Source: CBDBJK01 sp965206395 (GTDB lineage: Bacteria; Chloroflexota; Dehalococcoidia; Lucifugimonadales; CATOSD01). Taken from it: a DNA stretch of 64,000 bases. Under the pieces are notes generated by a model. The model ran no database searches. It was given only the letters and a program-made list of their open reading frames with translations, and was not told the origin of the DNA. Numbering within the stretch: the first letter of the stretch is position 1; the number at the start of each line of letters is the position of its first letter. The stretch is taken from assembly GCA_965206395.1 (NCBI GenBank), contig CBDBJK010000036.1, positions 186,001-250,000 of the forward strand, read 5' to 3'. Shown here one piece after another: positions 25,803 to 34,829 of this stretch. A program made the position numbers and the translations under genes.

Positions 25803-26495
25803 TTATTGAAATGTGTTGATTCTCTGAGTATAAGTCGTGGCCCACGCCCGCTCCAGCCTTTTGATTACCGCTGGATACACAAAAACCCACCGGAATGGAT
25901 CGATGAGTGTCAGGTAGACTGGTGTAAACCAGTTTACACGCTTGGTATAAATCGCCCAGTAGACGGTGTAGCCGTCCTCTGCCAGTTCCATCGTCATGAG
26001 CGAGAAGGCATGAACGGTGAAATTTATGATCTCGTTTAGAGACTCGTTTTCAAGGGTATAAATCACCCTAAACGGGGTGTTCCTGAAGGCGCTGCCCGGC
26101 TCGTCAAGCGACTGGTCACGGTCGTCTTCGGTCAGCCGATGGACGTATGATGCATCGGAAACCTGATGCGTTTCATAGTCCCAATCGAACAGGCTTCCCA
26201 GTGCCCAGCGTAGCTTGAACAAGCCTCTGACGATTGGGTTGGCACGCTCCACATTATCGTAGGAGAACAACTCGTGAAAATCATGCAGCGTTCGGCTCTC
26301 GCCGCCTCGCAGGTGGATGACCCAGACGTCATGCGGGGGAACGTCGGCCAGAAACGTATGCGCGCGCAGGGGCAATTGTCGGAATTCCTCGCGCGTAACC
26401 CGCATAGGATTGTCCCTTCCTCCGCCCACTCTCCGCGCTACCACAAACGCAGCCGCCAGCCCAAATATTACGGCGAGAGCCTTGGTCTTGTTCAT
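25803..26495 (-). CDS. DUF2867-family protein
   Basis: A 230-residue protein with an N-terminal hydrophobic segment (ALAVIFGLAAAFVVARRVG) and a soluble domain that fits DUF2867. The markers are LRWALGSLFDWDYE, where homologues have a GRLFGWD-like motif, FRVIYTLENESLNEI with the acidic EN pair, and the late WFTPVYLTLIDPFRWVFVYP. Some DUF2867 domains are fused to NAD-dependent epimerases. The function is unknown. It lies 17 bp upstream of the BtuF-like gene and 6 bp downstream of the aminotransferase gene, so the three form one probable operon. Confidence 0.8.
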   Translation of the reverse strand: MNKTKALAVIFGLAAAFVVARRVGGGRDNPMRVTREEFRQLPLRAHTFLADVPPHDVWVIHLRGGESRTLHDFHELFSYDNVERANPIVRGLFKLRWALGSLFDWDYETHQVSDASYVHRLTEDDRDQSLDEPGSAFRNTPFRVIYTLENESLNEIINFTVHAFSLMTMELAEDGYTVYWAIYTKRVNWFTPVYLTLIDPFRWVFVYPAVIKRLERAWATTYTQRINTFQ

Positions 26496-26501
26496 TGAAG
26501 A

Positions 26502-27710
26502 TCAACTCCTGAGCAGTCCCTCTTTCTCGAAAACTCCGGCTAACCTGCTGATGCCTTCTCGAATCTCCTCCGGCGAGTTGTAGCCGAAACACAGCCGGAA
26601 GTGGTCTTTGCCGGAAACTCCGTCGGGCGCGTAGGGCACGCCTGTATGAAATCCAACGTCGGCGTCTGCAAGCGCTTTCTCCTGAACGGTTGAAAGATCG
26701 GTGCCTTCGGGCATGTGGCCCCATATGTACATGGCTCCCGCAGGATGGTTCCATGTGGCCGACGAGCCGAAATTCTCCCCCAGCGCGGCGAACATTGCGT
26801 CTCGCTTGGCTCGGAGGATGTTCTTGAGATCTTCGATGTGCTCGTCCAGTTTGGTGGTGGCGTACCTGTGGACGGCCAACGCCGAGAACTGGTTCGAGCC
26901 GCTGCCGTACCTGATGGAATGTATTCGGTCCAGCACCTCTGACGGAGCGGTCAGGTAGCCCGTCCTCACACCCGGCGCGATTATCTTGGAGAACGAGGCG
27001 ACGTACATCACCCGTCCGGTTTCGTCGAGGGAGTGCAGTGACGGGACTGGTTCGCCCTCGTATCTCAGGTCGGCGTAGCAGTCGTCTTCCAGGATAGGCA
27101 CGCCGTACTGCTGCGACAGTCGCACCAGAGCCTGCCTCCGCTCAAGAGTCATGACCCATCCCATCGGGTTTTGAAAGGTCGGGATGGTGTAAATGAACTT
27201 CGGCCTTCTGCCCTCGGCGACGGCCTTCTGCAAGGCATGTTCCAGGGCGTCGGGAAGGAAGCCCTCATCGTCGCAGGGGACGCCGCGAATATCGGCGCGA
27301 AACCTGCGAAGTATTGACAGCGTTCCCGAATAAGACCACTCCTCCGTCAGCACCACGTCGCCCGGGTCTACAAGCGCCTCTGCCAGCAGGCCGAGCGGCT
27401 GGCCTGAGCCGTTGCCGATAAAAACGTCGGCGGCTGTGATCCGCAAACCTCTGTCCCTTGTCAGCTTGGAGGCGATGAACTCGCGCAGAGGAGGATAGCC
27501 CTGGGCGTGAGGATACACCGCGAGGTCTTGCCCTTCGTCATCAAACGCGCCCTTCAATGACTCCAGCAGGTCGTCAAGCGGCACAGACGGGCGGTCCGCA
27601 TAGGCGATGGCGAAGTCGTACTTGCCGCGTGGCGGGGCAATCCGCGAGCGTGCTGGAGGCGCGGACTTTGCGAAAACATCGTTGAAACTGAACGGTTGGG
27701 CGTCGGCCAT
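26502..27710 (-). CDS. PLP-dependent aminotransferase, class I/II
   Basis: A 402-residue fold-type I aminotransferase of the 2-aminoadipate/MocR-like group. It shows FIGNGSGQPLGLLAEALVDP in the cofactor region, PTFQNPMGWVMTLERRQAL with the conserved Asn, ILEDDCYADLRYEG with the PLP-ring Asp, and YVASFSKIIAPGVRTGYLTA containing the Schiff-base lysine. No GntR DNA-binding domain is attached. The C-terminal DHFRLCFGYNSPEEI carries the carboxylate-binding Arg. Substrates of such enzymes vary and cannot be read here. It heads the probable operon with the DUF2867 and BtuF-like genes. Confidence 0.9.
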   Translation of the reverse strand: MADAQPFSFNDVFAKSAPPARSRIAPPRGKYDFAIAYADRPSVPLDDLLESLKGAFDDEGQDLAVYPHAQGYPPLREFIASKLTRDRGLRITAADVFIGNGSGQPLGLLAEALVDPGDVVLTEEWSYSGTLSILRRFRADIRGVPCDDEGFLPDALEHALQKAVAEGRRPKFIYTIPTFQNPMGWVMTLERRQALVRLSQQYGVPILEDDCYADLRYEGEPVPSLHSLDETGRVMYVASFSKIIAPGVRTGYLTAPSEVLDRIHSIRYGSGSNQFSALAVHRYATTKLDEHIEDLKNILRAKRDAMFAALGENFGSSATWNHPAGAMYIWGHMPEGTDLSTVQEKALADADVGFHTGVPYAPDGVSGKDHFRLCFGYNSPEEIREGISRLAGVFEKEGLLRS

Positions 27711-27920
27711 TCGGTGTCCTCCTTGGCATATAGGTCTGGCTGATTATTCGGGCCAAGTTTATTAGCTTTCGCCTCTGTTTGCAACATTCGCCTCCGTGAG
27801 ACAGGGCAAATTGGAAGATGCCGAAAACGAGTGGAACAAAACTCGATGAGCCTTCGTCTATACAACAGGCATGCCCATTAGTGTACTACGGGAAGAACAC
27901 CTGAATAGGAGGTAATCGAG

Positions 27921-29663
27921 ATGAAGAACTACCGAAAGTTAACAGTAATCGCATTGAGTGCAGCAGTGCTGAGCGTGTTGCTGGCCGCCTGTTCGTCTTC
28001 GGAGTCTCCGACGTCCAGGACTCTCACCACGTCTGAGTCCGCACCTACTGCATCGTCCGCGCCTACGTCCACAGCGGCGTCTGCTCGCGGGGCATCGACC
28101 AGAACGGATCTATCCCCGGCCTCACGTGAGCAGACTGTTCCTGCCGCAACTGCAGCACCCGCTTCAGGAAGGGTTCACACTTCACCGGCTACTTCCACAG
28201 CCGGAGCACCAAGGGGACAAGCGTCTCGAAGCCTGCAGGCGCACCCTGGAGATCGTGGAAATCGGATTGGGGGCACCGCCAACGTAAACGACGATCCTTA
28301 TGATGCAACGTTCTTCAAACACTACGGAGTCAACCCATTCATAGATACAGATGACGACCAGCTTTCCACCTTCGCCATGGACGTGGACACTGCCTCGTAT
28401 ACCGTCGCCCGACGCTTCGTGATGGACGGCTTCCTGCCGGACCCGGATTCGGTGCGAGTAGAGGAGTTCATCAACTACTTCGACCAGGGCTATAAACTGC
28501 CGGAACACAACGCATTCGCTATCCACATCGAAGGCTCTCCTTCTCCCTTCGGAGATGAAAATCACTGGATAATGCGAGTCGGCCTCCAGGGTCGCGCAAT
28601 CCTGGCGGAGGACCGCAAGGACGCCACATTGATATTTGTGATAGACGTGTCTGGCTCGATGGCGCGCGAGGACCGCTTGGGGTTAGTCAAGCAGTCGTTG
28701 GAGCTTCTGGTCGATGAGCTTCGTCCGGCAGACGAGGTTGGCATCGTAATCTACGGCTCGCGTGGAGAGGTCTTGCTTGACCCGACTAGCGGCGAGGATA
28801 AGCGAGCGATCATGCGCGCCATTCGCAAACTGACGCCCGGAGGCTCGACCAACGTCGAAGAGGGACTGACCCTCGGTTACGAGATGGCCGCGGAGAGCGT
28901 TAGGTCTGATCGCATCAGCCGCGTGATTCTTCTTTCCGATGGCGTTGCCAATGTCGGAAACACTGGCCCAGACTCCATTCTCAATATGGTGAGGGACTAC
29001 GTAGACCGAGGTGTAATGCTTACGACTGTCGGCTTTGGCATGGGCAACTACAACGACATCCTGATGGAACAGCTTGCCAACAATGGCGATGGAAACTACG
29101 CCTACGTTGACAACCTGAGCCAGGCTGAACGCATCTTCGTCAAGAACCTGACCGGCACGCTTCAGGTAATCGCCAAAGATTCCAAGGTGCAAGTGGACTT
29201 CAACCCTGATGTCGTGAGTCGCTACAGACTACTGGGTTATGAAAACCGGCGCGTAGCAGACGAGGACTTCCGCAACGACTCGGTGGACGCGGGCGAGGTA
29301 GGCTCTGACCACAGCGTGACGGCGCTATACGAACTGAAATTCAACGACGGAGCCGAGGGTCGCGCGACCACCGTTTTTGTCCGCTACGAGGAGCCGGAAA
29401 CCGGCGACATCATCGAGATAAGCCGAGACTTCTACAGGAGTGACTTTGATATGGCTTTCGATGAGACCACACCGCGCTTTCAGCTTGCTGCCACTGTAGC
29501 CGAATACGCCGAAATCCTGCGTGAGAGCTACTGGGCGCAAGAAGGCAGCTTCAGGCACGTCCTGGCGCACACCGAAGGATTGCGCAGGCAAATGCCCAAC
29601 GACCCATTCGTCACTGAATTCATCGAACTGGTCGATATGGCGGAGATACTAGCCCGCCAGTAG
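27921..29663 (+). CDS. VWA-domain lipoprotein (YfbK-like)
   Basis: A 580-residue exported protein. The signal peptide ends in the lipobox LLAACSS, so the mature N-terminus is a lipid-modified Cys at about residue 24. A Ser/Thr/Ala/Pro-rich linker (about 25-110) leads to the YfbK-type N-terminal domain (MDVDTASYTVARRFVMDGFL), then the VWA domain with an intact MIDAS motif (FVIDVSGSMARED) and GGSTNVEEGLTLGYEM. The C-terminal region resembles DUF3520 (VQVDFNPDVVSRYRLLGYEN). AGGAGGTAATCG gives a strong ribosome site. VWA domains bind protein partners through a metal; the partner is unknown. Confidence 0.93.
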   Translation: MKNYRKLTVIALSAAVLSVLLAACSSSESPTSRTLTTSESAPTASSAPTSTAASARGASTRTDLSPASREQTVPAATAAPASGRVHTSPATSTAGAPRGQASRSLQAHPGDRGNRIGGTANVNDDPYDATFFKHYGVNPFIDTDDDQLSTFAMDVDTASYTVARRFVMDGFLPDPDSVRVEEFINYFDQGYKLPEHNAFAIHIEGSPSPFGDENHWIMRVGLQGRAILAEDRKDATLIFVIDVSGSMAREDRLGLVKQSLELLVDELRPADEVGIVIYGSRGEVLLDPTSGEDKRAIMRAIRKLTPGGSTNVEEGLTLGYEMAAESVRSDRISRVILLSDGVANVGNTGPDSILNMVRDYVDRGVMLTTVGFGMGNYNDILMEQLANNGDGNYAYVDNLSQAERIFVKNLTGTLQVIAKDSKVQVDFNPDVVSRYRLLGYENRRVADEDFRNDSVDAGEVGSDHSVTALYELKFNDGAEGRATTVFVRYEEPETGDIIEISRDFYRSDFDMAFDETTPRFQLAATVAEYAEILRESYWAQEGSFRHVLAHTEGLRRQMPNDPFVTEFIELVDMAEILARQ

Positions 29664-29710
29664 TTAGACCTTTAAGGCCGCCCTGGAATGAGCAAAAGAA
29701 GTACAAAATC

Positions 29711-29736
29711 CCTCCCTCTGTCGGAACGGGGGGAGG
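29711..29736. repeat. short CCTCCC/GGGAGG hairpin
   Basis: CCTCCC at 29711-29716 pairs with GGGAGG at 29731-29736 in the 85-bp gap between the convergent VWA and M28-like genes. It resembles the CTCTCCC/GGGAGAG repeats at 30917-31012 and could serve as a bidirectional transcription end, though no T-tract is clear. Confidence 0.4.
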
Positions 29737-29748
29737 TTAGGAGGGGGG

Positions 29749-30858
29749 TCAGTTGAGCGAATTCTCTACGAACAGGTGTGTAGCCTTGCTCACGCAATCG
29801 CTAGCGGTTTCGAGCAGGCTGGCTGACGTTGCCAGGTGAGGCAGGTCGTCTGTTGTGTGAAACAGAGGAAACTGTCCGAGGAAGGAGAGCATTGGCGCGC
29901 CTAGCGCAATCCAGTTGTAGCTCTCACCGCCCCAGACCGACGGGTTGGCCTCGACCTTGAAGGCGGCAGGAGCCAGAATCGCTTTTAGCAACTGAACGGT
30001 CTCTTCACTGGCGTTCGTGAGCGACCGCCTTGTGGGAGCCAGCGCAAGCGACCCGTCGGGGCCGGACACTCCGCCCGCAACGCTTGCGCCAATGTGGATT
30101 GCCGCCAGTGGCTGTGACTTCTGCGATTCCAGGAAATGTTGAAGGCCAAGGTGGTGAAGCTCGTGGCCTGTCGTCCCGACCAGCATCACGGGCCATCGTT
30201 CGGCCAGCTTCGCCGCGAGTTCAAGGGCGACAGCGATACCTGTCGCCCGCTCGCCAGCGCACGTGAACCAACCACTTATTGGTGTGCCCACGATCACGGG
30301 CTTGGAATGGTCTCCCTCTCCAAAGTAGCCTATTACAGTCGCCGACTCGGAGGCTTCAAGTCGAGCGTCCATCTCAAGATGTACGTCTCCTTGCTTGAGG
30401 ACGCCAAGTGCAGAACCGGGCGCGAGGACGACTGGAAATCCGCTGGCGATGGCTGCTGCACGGTTGATTGCAACAAGACGCCCGCCCTGTCCTGTGGTGG
30501 CGAATACGGCAGCGTCAGCGCCTGACCTGCTTGCCCTCGTGATAAGGCTTCCAAGCGCGGAAGAACTCGGAATAGATACGTCCAATTCCGCCACGTAGAT
30601 CGAAAGGGAGTCGACCTTTCCAATGGCCTCATAGTACAGCGGCAGCGCCTCGATTTCTGATTCACCGGCGGTAAGGCGGCATTCGGCGACGAATTTGTCG
30701 AATGTGTATGGCAATTGCTCGACCCGCGCACCTCGGACGCGCATCTCGTTTCCGAACCACTCGATCGTGGCGCGGTCAACAGGCGTGCCAGTGCGGTGGT
30801 CGCCGAGAGCGGCGTAGTCTTCTACTACTTTATAGAGCCTTTCCCCTGCCGATTCCAT
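29749..30858 (-). CDS. M28-like peptidase fold protein with degenerate metal site
   Basis: A 369-residue cytoplasmic protein (no signal peptide) related to the M28 aminopeptidase group. An inserted region at about 75-175 resembles the PA-type insert of that family. Active M28 enzymes have a HxD, a GAxDNASG, an EE pair and a final His. Here the first site reads VGTPISGW, the second CAGERATGIAVALELA, the EE region GTTGHELHHLGLQHFL, and only the last (FHTTDDLPH) looks normal. It may be a non-peptidase binding protein or may use the HELHH cluster as an altered metal site. It is a lone gene facing the VWA lipoprotein. Confidence 0.75.
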   Translation of the reverse strand: MESAGERLYKVVEDYAALGDHRTGTPVDRATIEWFGNEMRVRGARVEQLPYTFDKFVAECRLTAGESEIEALPLYYEAIGKVDSLSIYVAELDVSIPSSSALGSLITRASRSGADAAVFATTGQGGRLVAINRAAAIASGFPVVLAPGSALGVLKQGDVHLEMDARLEASESATVIGYFGEGDHSKPVIVGTPISGWFTCAGERATGIAVALELAAKLAERWPVMLVGTTGHELHHLGLQHFLESQKSQPLAAIHIGASVAGGVSGPDGSLALAPTRRSLTNASEETVQLLKAILAPAAFKVEANPSVWGGESYNWIALGAPMLSFLGQFPLFHTTDDLPHLATSASLLETASDCVSKATHLFVENSLN

Positions 30859-30916
30859 ACGATTTGCTCCTTGATAGAGGTTTCATTCCAACTCTGTATA
30901 AAGACGGCGTAAACCC

Positions 30917-31012
30917 CCTTCTCCCCTGGCGGGAGAAGGTCGGGATGAGGGGGAAGGTATGGTCGTTCAGACGTCTCACCCTCACCTTAGTCCTCTCCCG
31001 TCAAGGGAGAGG
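30917..31012. repeat. paired CCTTCTCCC / CCTCTCCC hairpin repeats
   Basis: The first stem is CCTTCTCCC at 30917-30925 with GGGAGAAGG at 30931-30939. The second is CCTCTCCC at 30992-30999 with GGGAGAGG at 31005-31012. Between them lie CTCACCCTCACC motifs like those of the elements at 7096 and 38582. It fills most of the gap between the M28-like and AlaX genes. Confidence 0.6.
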
Positions 31013-31069
31013 AGAACACACACTACTCTCAAATAGAAGTGGTTTTGCCAGCAACCCTCATGAAAAATT

Positions 31070-31780
31070 CTAAGCGTCAATCTCGATGCGGAGGCGCTTG
31101 TTGATGCGGCCCTTGCTTTCGTGGCCGACGACTCTTATTCTGCCGACCTCACTGGTGTTGGCAACGTGGGTCCCGCCGTCTGCCTGCAAGTCCAGCCCGA
31201 CTATATCCACCGTGCGAAGCTCCTTGATAGCCGAGGGCAGTAGGTTAATCTTCGTGCGGATGAGGTCGGGTATCTGGAACGCCTCTTCCCTGGAGAGATT
31301 GCCGACTTCTATCGCCCGCGCCTCTTCGACCTCTTTGTTGATGAGAACTTCAACCTCTCTGGCAAACTCCGCAGTCATGTTCTCGAACTCGAAGTCCATC
31401 CTCGCGGACAGTGGCTCCATGTTTCCGCCAGTGACCTGAGCACCATAGTCGCGCCACACGACGCCGCAGAGTATGTGCAGGGCCGTGTGGGTGCGCATAA
31501 GCTGATAGCGACGCTCCCAGTCGATAACGCCGTGGACTTCGGTTCCTGCGGGAGGAGGTTCCGTGTCAAGCTCGTGCACTGTCTTGCCATCCGACTTTGA
31601 GATTTTGCCGACCCGATACTCTGCATCTCCGACACGCAGCACACCTGTGTCCGACGGCTGACCTCCTCCGCCAGGGTAGAACGCGGTGCGGTCAAGGACT
31701 ACGCCCTTGGGTGTCGTCCCCATGACGCTGGCGTCGAACTCGCGCAGGTAGCTATCGGCGTAGCAGAGCACATCGGTCAT
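31070..31780 (-). CDS. alaX: alanyl-tRNA editing protein (AlaX type)
   Basis: AlaX hydrolyses mischarged Ser- or Gly-tRNA(Ala) in trans. The start at 31780 (MTDVLCYADSYLREF) has AAGGAGA upstream; an earlier frame start adds 18 unlike residues. The 236-residue length fits AlaX-M. The N-terminal part has the conserved DRTAFYPGGGGQPSDTG, then the first metal motif HTALHIL (HxxxH). The second motif reads QADGGTHVANTSEVG, with Asp where the AlaRS editing domain commonly has Cys (CGGTH). The His remains, so metal binding may persist. It stands alone downstream of the thiolase terminator. Confidence 0.9.
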   Translation of the reverse strand: MTDVLCYADSYLREFDASVMGTTPKGVVLDRTAFYPGGGGQPSDTGVLRVGDAEYRVGKISKSDGKTVHELDTEPPPAGTEVHGVIDWERRYQLMRTHTALHILCGVVWRDYGAQVTGGNMEPLSARMDFEFENMTAEFAREVEVLINKEVEEARAIEVGNLSREEAFQIPDLIRTKINLLPSAIKELRTVDIVGLDLQADGGTHVANTSEVGRIRVVGHESKGRINKRLRIEIDA

Positions 31781-31832
31781 GTGACATTCTCCTTGTGGTG
31801 CGTTGGAAGGTCGCACATTCATATTATCAAAC

Positions 31833-31869
31833 AAAGAGCCTACCCCGACAAGGCCGGGGTAGGCTCTTT
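31833..31869 (-). terminator. strong terminator after the thiolase operon
   Basis: A perfect 15-bp stem (31833-31847 with 31855-31869, core GAGCCTACCCCG) with a 7-base loop lies 28 bases after the thiolase stop. Read on the minus strand it is followed by TTTGTTTG, giving a standard rho-independent terminator. Confidence 0.85.
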
Positions 31870-31897
31870 ATGAAAAACTTGTAGATGCTTATGAGGA

Positions 31898-33073
31898 CTA
31901 GTTGTGCGGTTCCTCGTTGGTGAAGACGAGGCTGCCGGATGCCATAAACATGCCGCCTACTCCCTGGCAGAAGGAAATCTTTGCGTCGGGAACCTGATGG
32001 GGGGCCTCGCCGCGCATCTGTCGCACCGACTCCTGCATGGCGTACATGCCGTACATGCCGGAGTGAGTATAGGACAGGCCGCCGCCGTTGGTGTTCATGG
32101 GCAGCTTGCCGCCAGGAGAGGTGTTGCCCTCCGCGATGAAGGCCCCGGCCTCGCCGCGCTTGACGAATCCCAGGTCTTCCAGGCCATAAATAGGCAGGTG
32201 GGCGAAGGCGTCGTAGATCATCAGGTGGTCAACGTCCTCATGCTTTACGCCCGACTCCTCGAACGCCTTGCGGCTCGAAGTGCGGAAGGCGGCGGATGTC
32301 GTCATGTCGTACATCTGGCTGACCAGCGGGGTTTCCACTGACTCGCCTGTGCCCATGATATACACGGGCTTCTTGGGAAAATCTTTGGCCCGCTCCGCAC
32401 TGGTGAGAATCAGCGCGCCGCCAGCATCGGTGACCAGGCAGCACTCGAAGAGATGGAAGGGATAGCAAATCATCCGGCTGTTGAAAACGTCTTCGATTGT
32501 GATGATTTCCTGGAATGCGGCGCGGGGAACCTTGTTGGACCACTTGCGCTGTGCCACCGGGACGGATGCCAACTGCTCGTGCGTGGTTCCGGTCTCCTTC
32601 ATGTAACGCAGGACGCCCATGCCGAAGAGAGTTGTCGGGCCTACGGTGCCGTAAGGCGCTTCAAACTGGCCTGACCATGTGCTGTCTCTGCGTCCCCCGC
32701 CGCCGGTGAGAGCGCCCATTGGCGGCCTGGACTCTCCCACCCGGCTTCGGCCACTCTCTGCCATCGTGACCAGCACGGTGTCGCAGAGTCCTTCTGCTAT
32801 TGCGGCGGCGGCGTGACGCACCTGGATGAGGAACGATGTTCCGCCTACGAGGGTGTTGTTCACCCAGCGCGGAACGATGCCGAGATACTGGGCCAACTCC
32901 GCCGGTGATACGTTGCTTGCGATGCCGTCTATCGAGTTCTTGTCGATGCCGCAGTCATCAATCGCGTTGAGGGCGGCGTCCACGGCTAGCTGCTGATAGG
33001 TCATGTCGGGAATGACGCCAATCTGCGTCGTCTCGGAGGCCCCGACAACCGCGACTTTGTATCGTAGTGACAT
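31898..33073 (-). CDS. thiolase-family protein (SCP2-type)
   Basis: A 391-residue thiolase-fold enzyme of the SCP2/acetyl-CoA acetyltransferase-like group that often acts with a DUF35 OB-fold partner. It opens YKVAVVGASETTQIG and has NTLVGGTSFLIQVRHAAAAI where classical thiolases carry the nucleophilic Cys; here the position appears to be Gly/Thr rather than Cys. The C-terminal NTNGGGLSYTHSGMYGMYA contains the conserved His, and FCQGVGGMFMASGS is the final motif. The apparent lack of the N-terminal Cys is usual in SCP2-type members, which may be lyases or use other chemistry. Its OB-fold partner gene is 12 bp upstream. Confidence 0.9.
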   Translation of the reverse strand: MSLRYKVAVVGASETTQIGVIPDMTYQQLAVDAALNAIDDCGIDKNSIDGIASNVSPAELAQYLGIVPRWVNNTLVGGTSFLIQVRHAAAAIAEGLCDTVLVTMAESGRSRVGESRPPMGALTGGGGRRDSTWSGQFEAPYGTVGPTTLFGMGVLRYMKETGTTHEQLASVPVAQRKWSNKVPRAAFQEIITIEDVFNSRMICYPFHLFECCLVTDAGGALILTSAERAKDFPKKPVYIMGTGESVETPLVSQMYDMTTSAAFRTSSRKAFEESGVKHEDVDHLMIYDAFAHLPIYGLEDLGFVKRGEAGAFIAEGNTSPGGKLPMNTNGGGLSYTHSGMYGMYAMQESVRQMRGEAPHQVPDAKISFCQGVGGMFMASGSLVFTNEEPHN

Positions 33074-33085
33074 AGCTTTCTCCTT

Positions 33086-33511
33086 TTATCCGCTCGCGGG
33101 TTTCCATTTGGGGAGCGATATATCCTCAACTGCGTCGTCGAAGGTGACCTCAAGGGGCATGTCCAAGACCAGATTCTCCGGCGTGTTCTCAATGCCGACG
33201 ATGTTGGACATGATCCTCGGTCCGTTCTCCAACTGGATCACGGCGATGGCGTAAGGGGCCTCCTCCTCGAAGCCGGGAGGCGCTCGCTGGTTGATCATGT
33301 AAGTGAAAAGCGTTCCCTTGCCAGAGTGCTTGGAAAGCTCCACGTTTCTGGAGAGGCACTCCGGACACACGAAGCGCGGCGGGAAATAGGTATGCCCGCA
33401 GTCTATGCAGCGTGGAATCCAAAGCTCGTGCTCCTTTGCCTTATCCCAGAAAAGCTGGGTCTCAGGCGTTGGACTGGGCAAGGGCTTTTTGTACGTCTGT
33501 TGCTCCGTCAT
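33086..33511 (-). CDS. DUF35 zinc-ribbon/OB-fold acyl-CoA-binding protein
   Basis: A 141-residue partner of thiolase-like enzymes. The start at 33511 (MTEQQTYKKPLPSPTPETQL) is set by AAGGAGGGA upstream; the longer frame adds 35 unlike residues. WIPRCIDCGHTYFPP and RFVCPECLSRN carry the four zinc-ribbon cysteines. The OB-fold follows from about residue 60, with GTLFTYMINQRAPPGFEEE and PYAIAVIQLENGPRIMSNIV. Such proteins bind acyl-CoA or bridge subunits of the complex. It is the first gene of the thiolase operon. Confidence 0.92.
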   Translation of the reverse strand: MTEQQTYKKPLPSPTPETQLFWDKAKEHELWIPRCIDCGHTYFPPRFVCPECLSRNVELSKHSGKGTLFTYMINQRAPPGFEEEAPYAIAVIQLENGPRIMSNIVGIENTPENLVLDMPLEVTFDDAVEDISLPKWKPASG

Positions 33512-33728
33512 AGGCTCAATCCCTCCTTGGCTGTATTTTAACGATTTTTCCCTGATGCCTAGAGCGACACCGCCTATTATACCTGCAATTCCTTGATTGC
33601 GAAACACTTGCCTCAAGCAGGAGGGAATTTAGATTCGGGAAGCCAAAACAATGGTTGGTTTGACACGACAATCGTCCGCCGGTAACATCCCCCTTGCTCT
33701 GAAGCAAACCTTCAGGTTAAATTCTGGT

Positions 33729-34787
33729 ATGAGACTTTTAGCAATTGCCATCGCTTTATTTGCCACAATTAGTCTGGTTCTATCAGGCTGTGGTTCAAGC
33801 TCTACTTCCGGGGGCCAGGGCAACGCTGAGGAACATAACCTCGCGGGGCGTGAGCTTCAGGGGCAAGGACGGCTGGAAGAGGCTATATCTGAATACGACG
33901 AGGCTATCAGACTCGATAATCAGCTTGCCGACGCCTATTTGAACCGAGCGATAACTTATCGGAGCCTGGGCCCGCCTGAACGGGCCATTGTGGACTTCGA
34001 TGAGGCCGTTCGCCTTGATCCACAGCTTGTCCCCGCATACTTCAATCGAGGTAACGCCTATCGCGCTCTGGGCCTACCTGAGCAGGCCATCGCTAACTAC
34101 GACGAGGCCGTAAGGCTAGACCCTCAACTCACGCTTGCCTACGTGAACCGGGGCATCACCAATAATGACCTTGGAGAGTATGAGCGTGCCATAGCCGACT
34201 ACGACAATGCCATAAGGCAAGACCCCCAGCTTGCGGACGCCTATAACAACCGGGGTCTCGCCTACGCCGACCTTGGTCAGCCGCAACGGGCAGTTCAGGA
34301 CTTCGACGACGCGGTCAGGATAGAACCACAGCTTGCTCCGGCCTATTACAATCGAGGCAACGCCTACGCCGACCTTGGTCAGCCACAACAAGCCGTCGCC
34401 GACTACGATGAAGCCATTAGACTTGACCCTCAGCTTGTCGCGGCCTATTACAACCGGGGCAATGCATACAGGATCATGGGTCAGTTTCAGCAGGCCATCG
34501 CCGATTATGACGAAGCCATAAGGCTCGACCCTCAGCTTGTTTTGGCATTCATGAACCGAGGCAACGCATATAGATTGATGGGTCAAATTCAACAGGCCAT
34601 CGCCAATTATGACGAAGCCATAACACTCGACCCCGGAAGCGCACTGGCCCATGCTAATCGCTCGTTGGCATACACCACTCTTGCGGATGACGAGGCAGCC
34701 CGGCAGGACGTTGACCGCGCCGTGGAACTGGGATTTGACCGAAGCCGTCTGGAAGCCGACATCGAGAGCCTGAAATCGCGGCGATAG
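33729..34787 (+). CDS. TPR-repeat lipoprotein
   Basis: A 352-residue lipoprotein. The start at 33729 is chosen because MRLLAIAIALFATISLVLSG followed by Cys is a clean lipoprotein signal; the frame is open 26 codons further upstream without a signal. The mature chain holds nine tandem 34-residue TPR units of the type NRGNAYRxLGxxxxAIxDYD, followed by EAIRLDPQL. The repeats are also nearly identical at DNA level, which makes repeat-number change by recombination possible. TPR solenoids bind other proteins. It lies alone, convergent with the CoxE-like gene. Confidence 0.92.
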   Translation: MRLLAIAIALFATISLVLSGCGSSSTSGGQGNAEEHNLAGRELQGQGRLEEAISEYDEAIRLDNQLADAYLNRAITYRSLGPPERAIVDFDEAVRLDPQLVPAYFNRGNAYRALGLPEQAIANYDEAVRLDPQLTLAYVNRGITNNDLGEYERAIADYDNAIRQDPQLADAYNNRGLAYADLGQPQRAVQDFDDAVRIEPQLAPAYYNRGNAYADLGQPQQAVADYDEAIRLDPQLVAAYYNRGNAYRIMGQFQQAIADYDEAIRLDPQLVLAFMNRGNAYRLMGQIQQAIANYDEAITLDPGSALAHANRSLAYTTLADDEAARQDVDRAVELGFDRSRLEADIESLKSRR

Positions 34788-34829
34788 ATGATTGGCAGAG
34801 CATTGCAAAGATGGTCTCTTGATTATGCC

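Noticed and set aside
34116..34808. 230-residue minus-strand ORF in the TPR gene
   Set aside because: It mirrors the repetitive TPR coding sequence; its apparent repeats are the complement of the TPR units.
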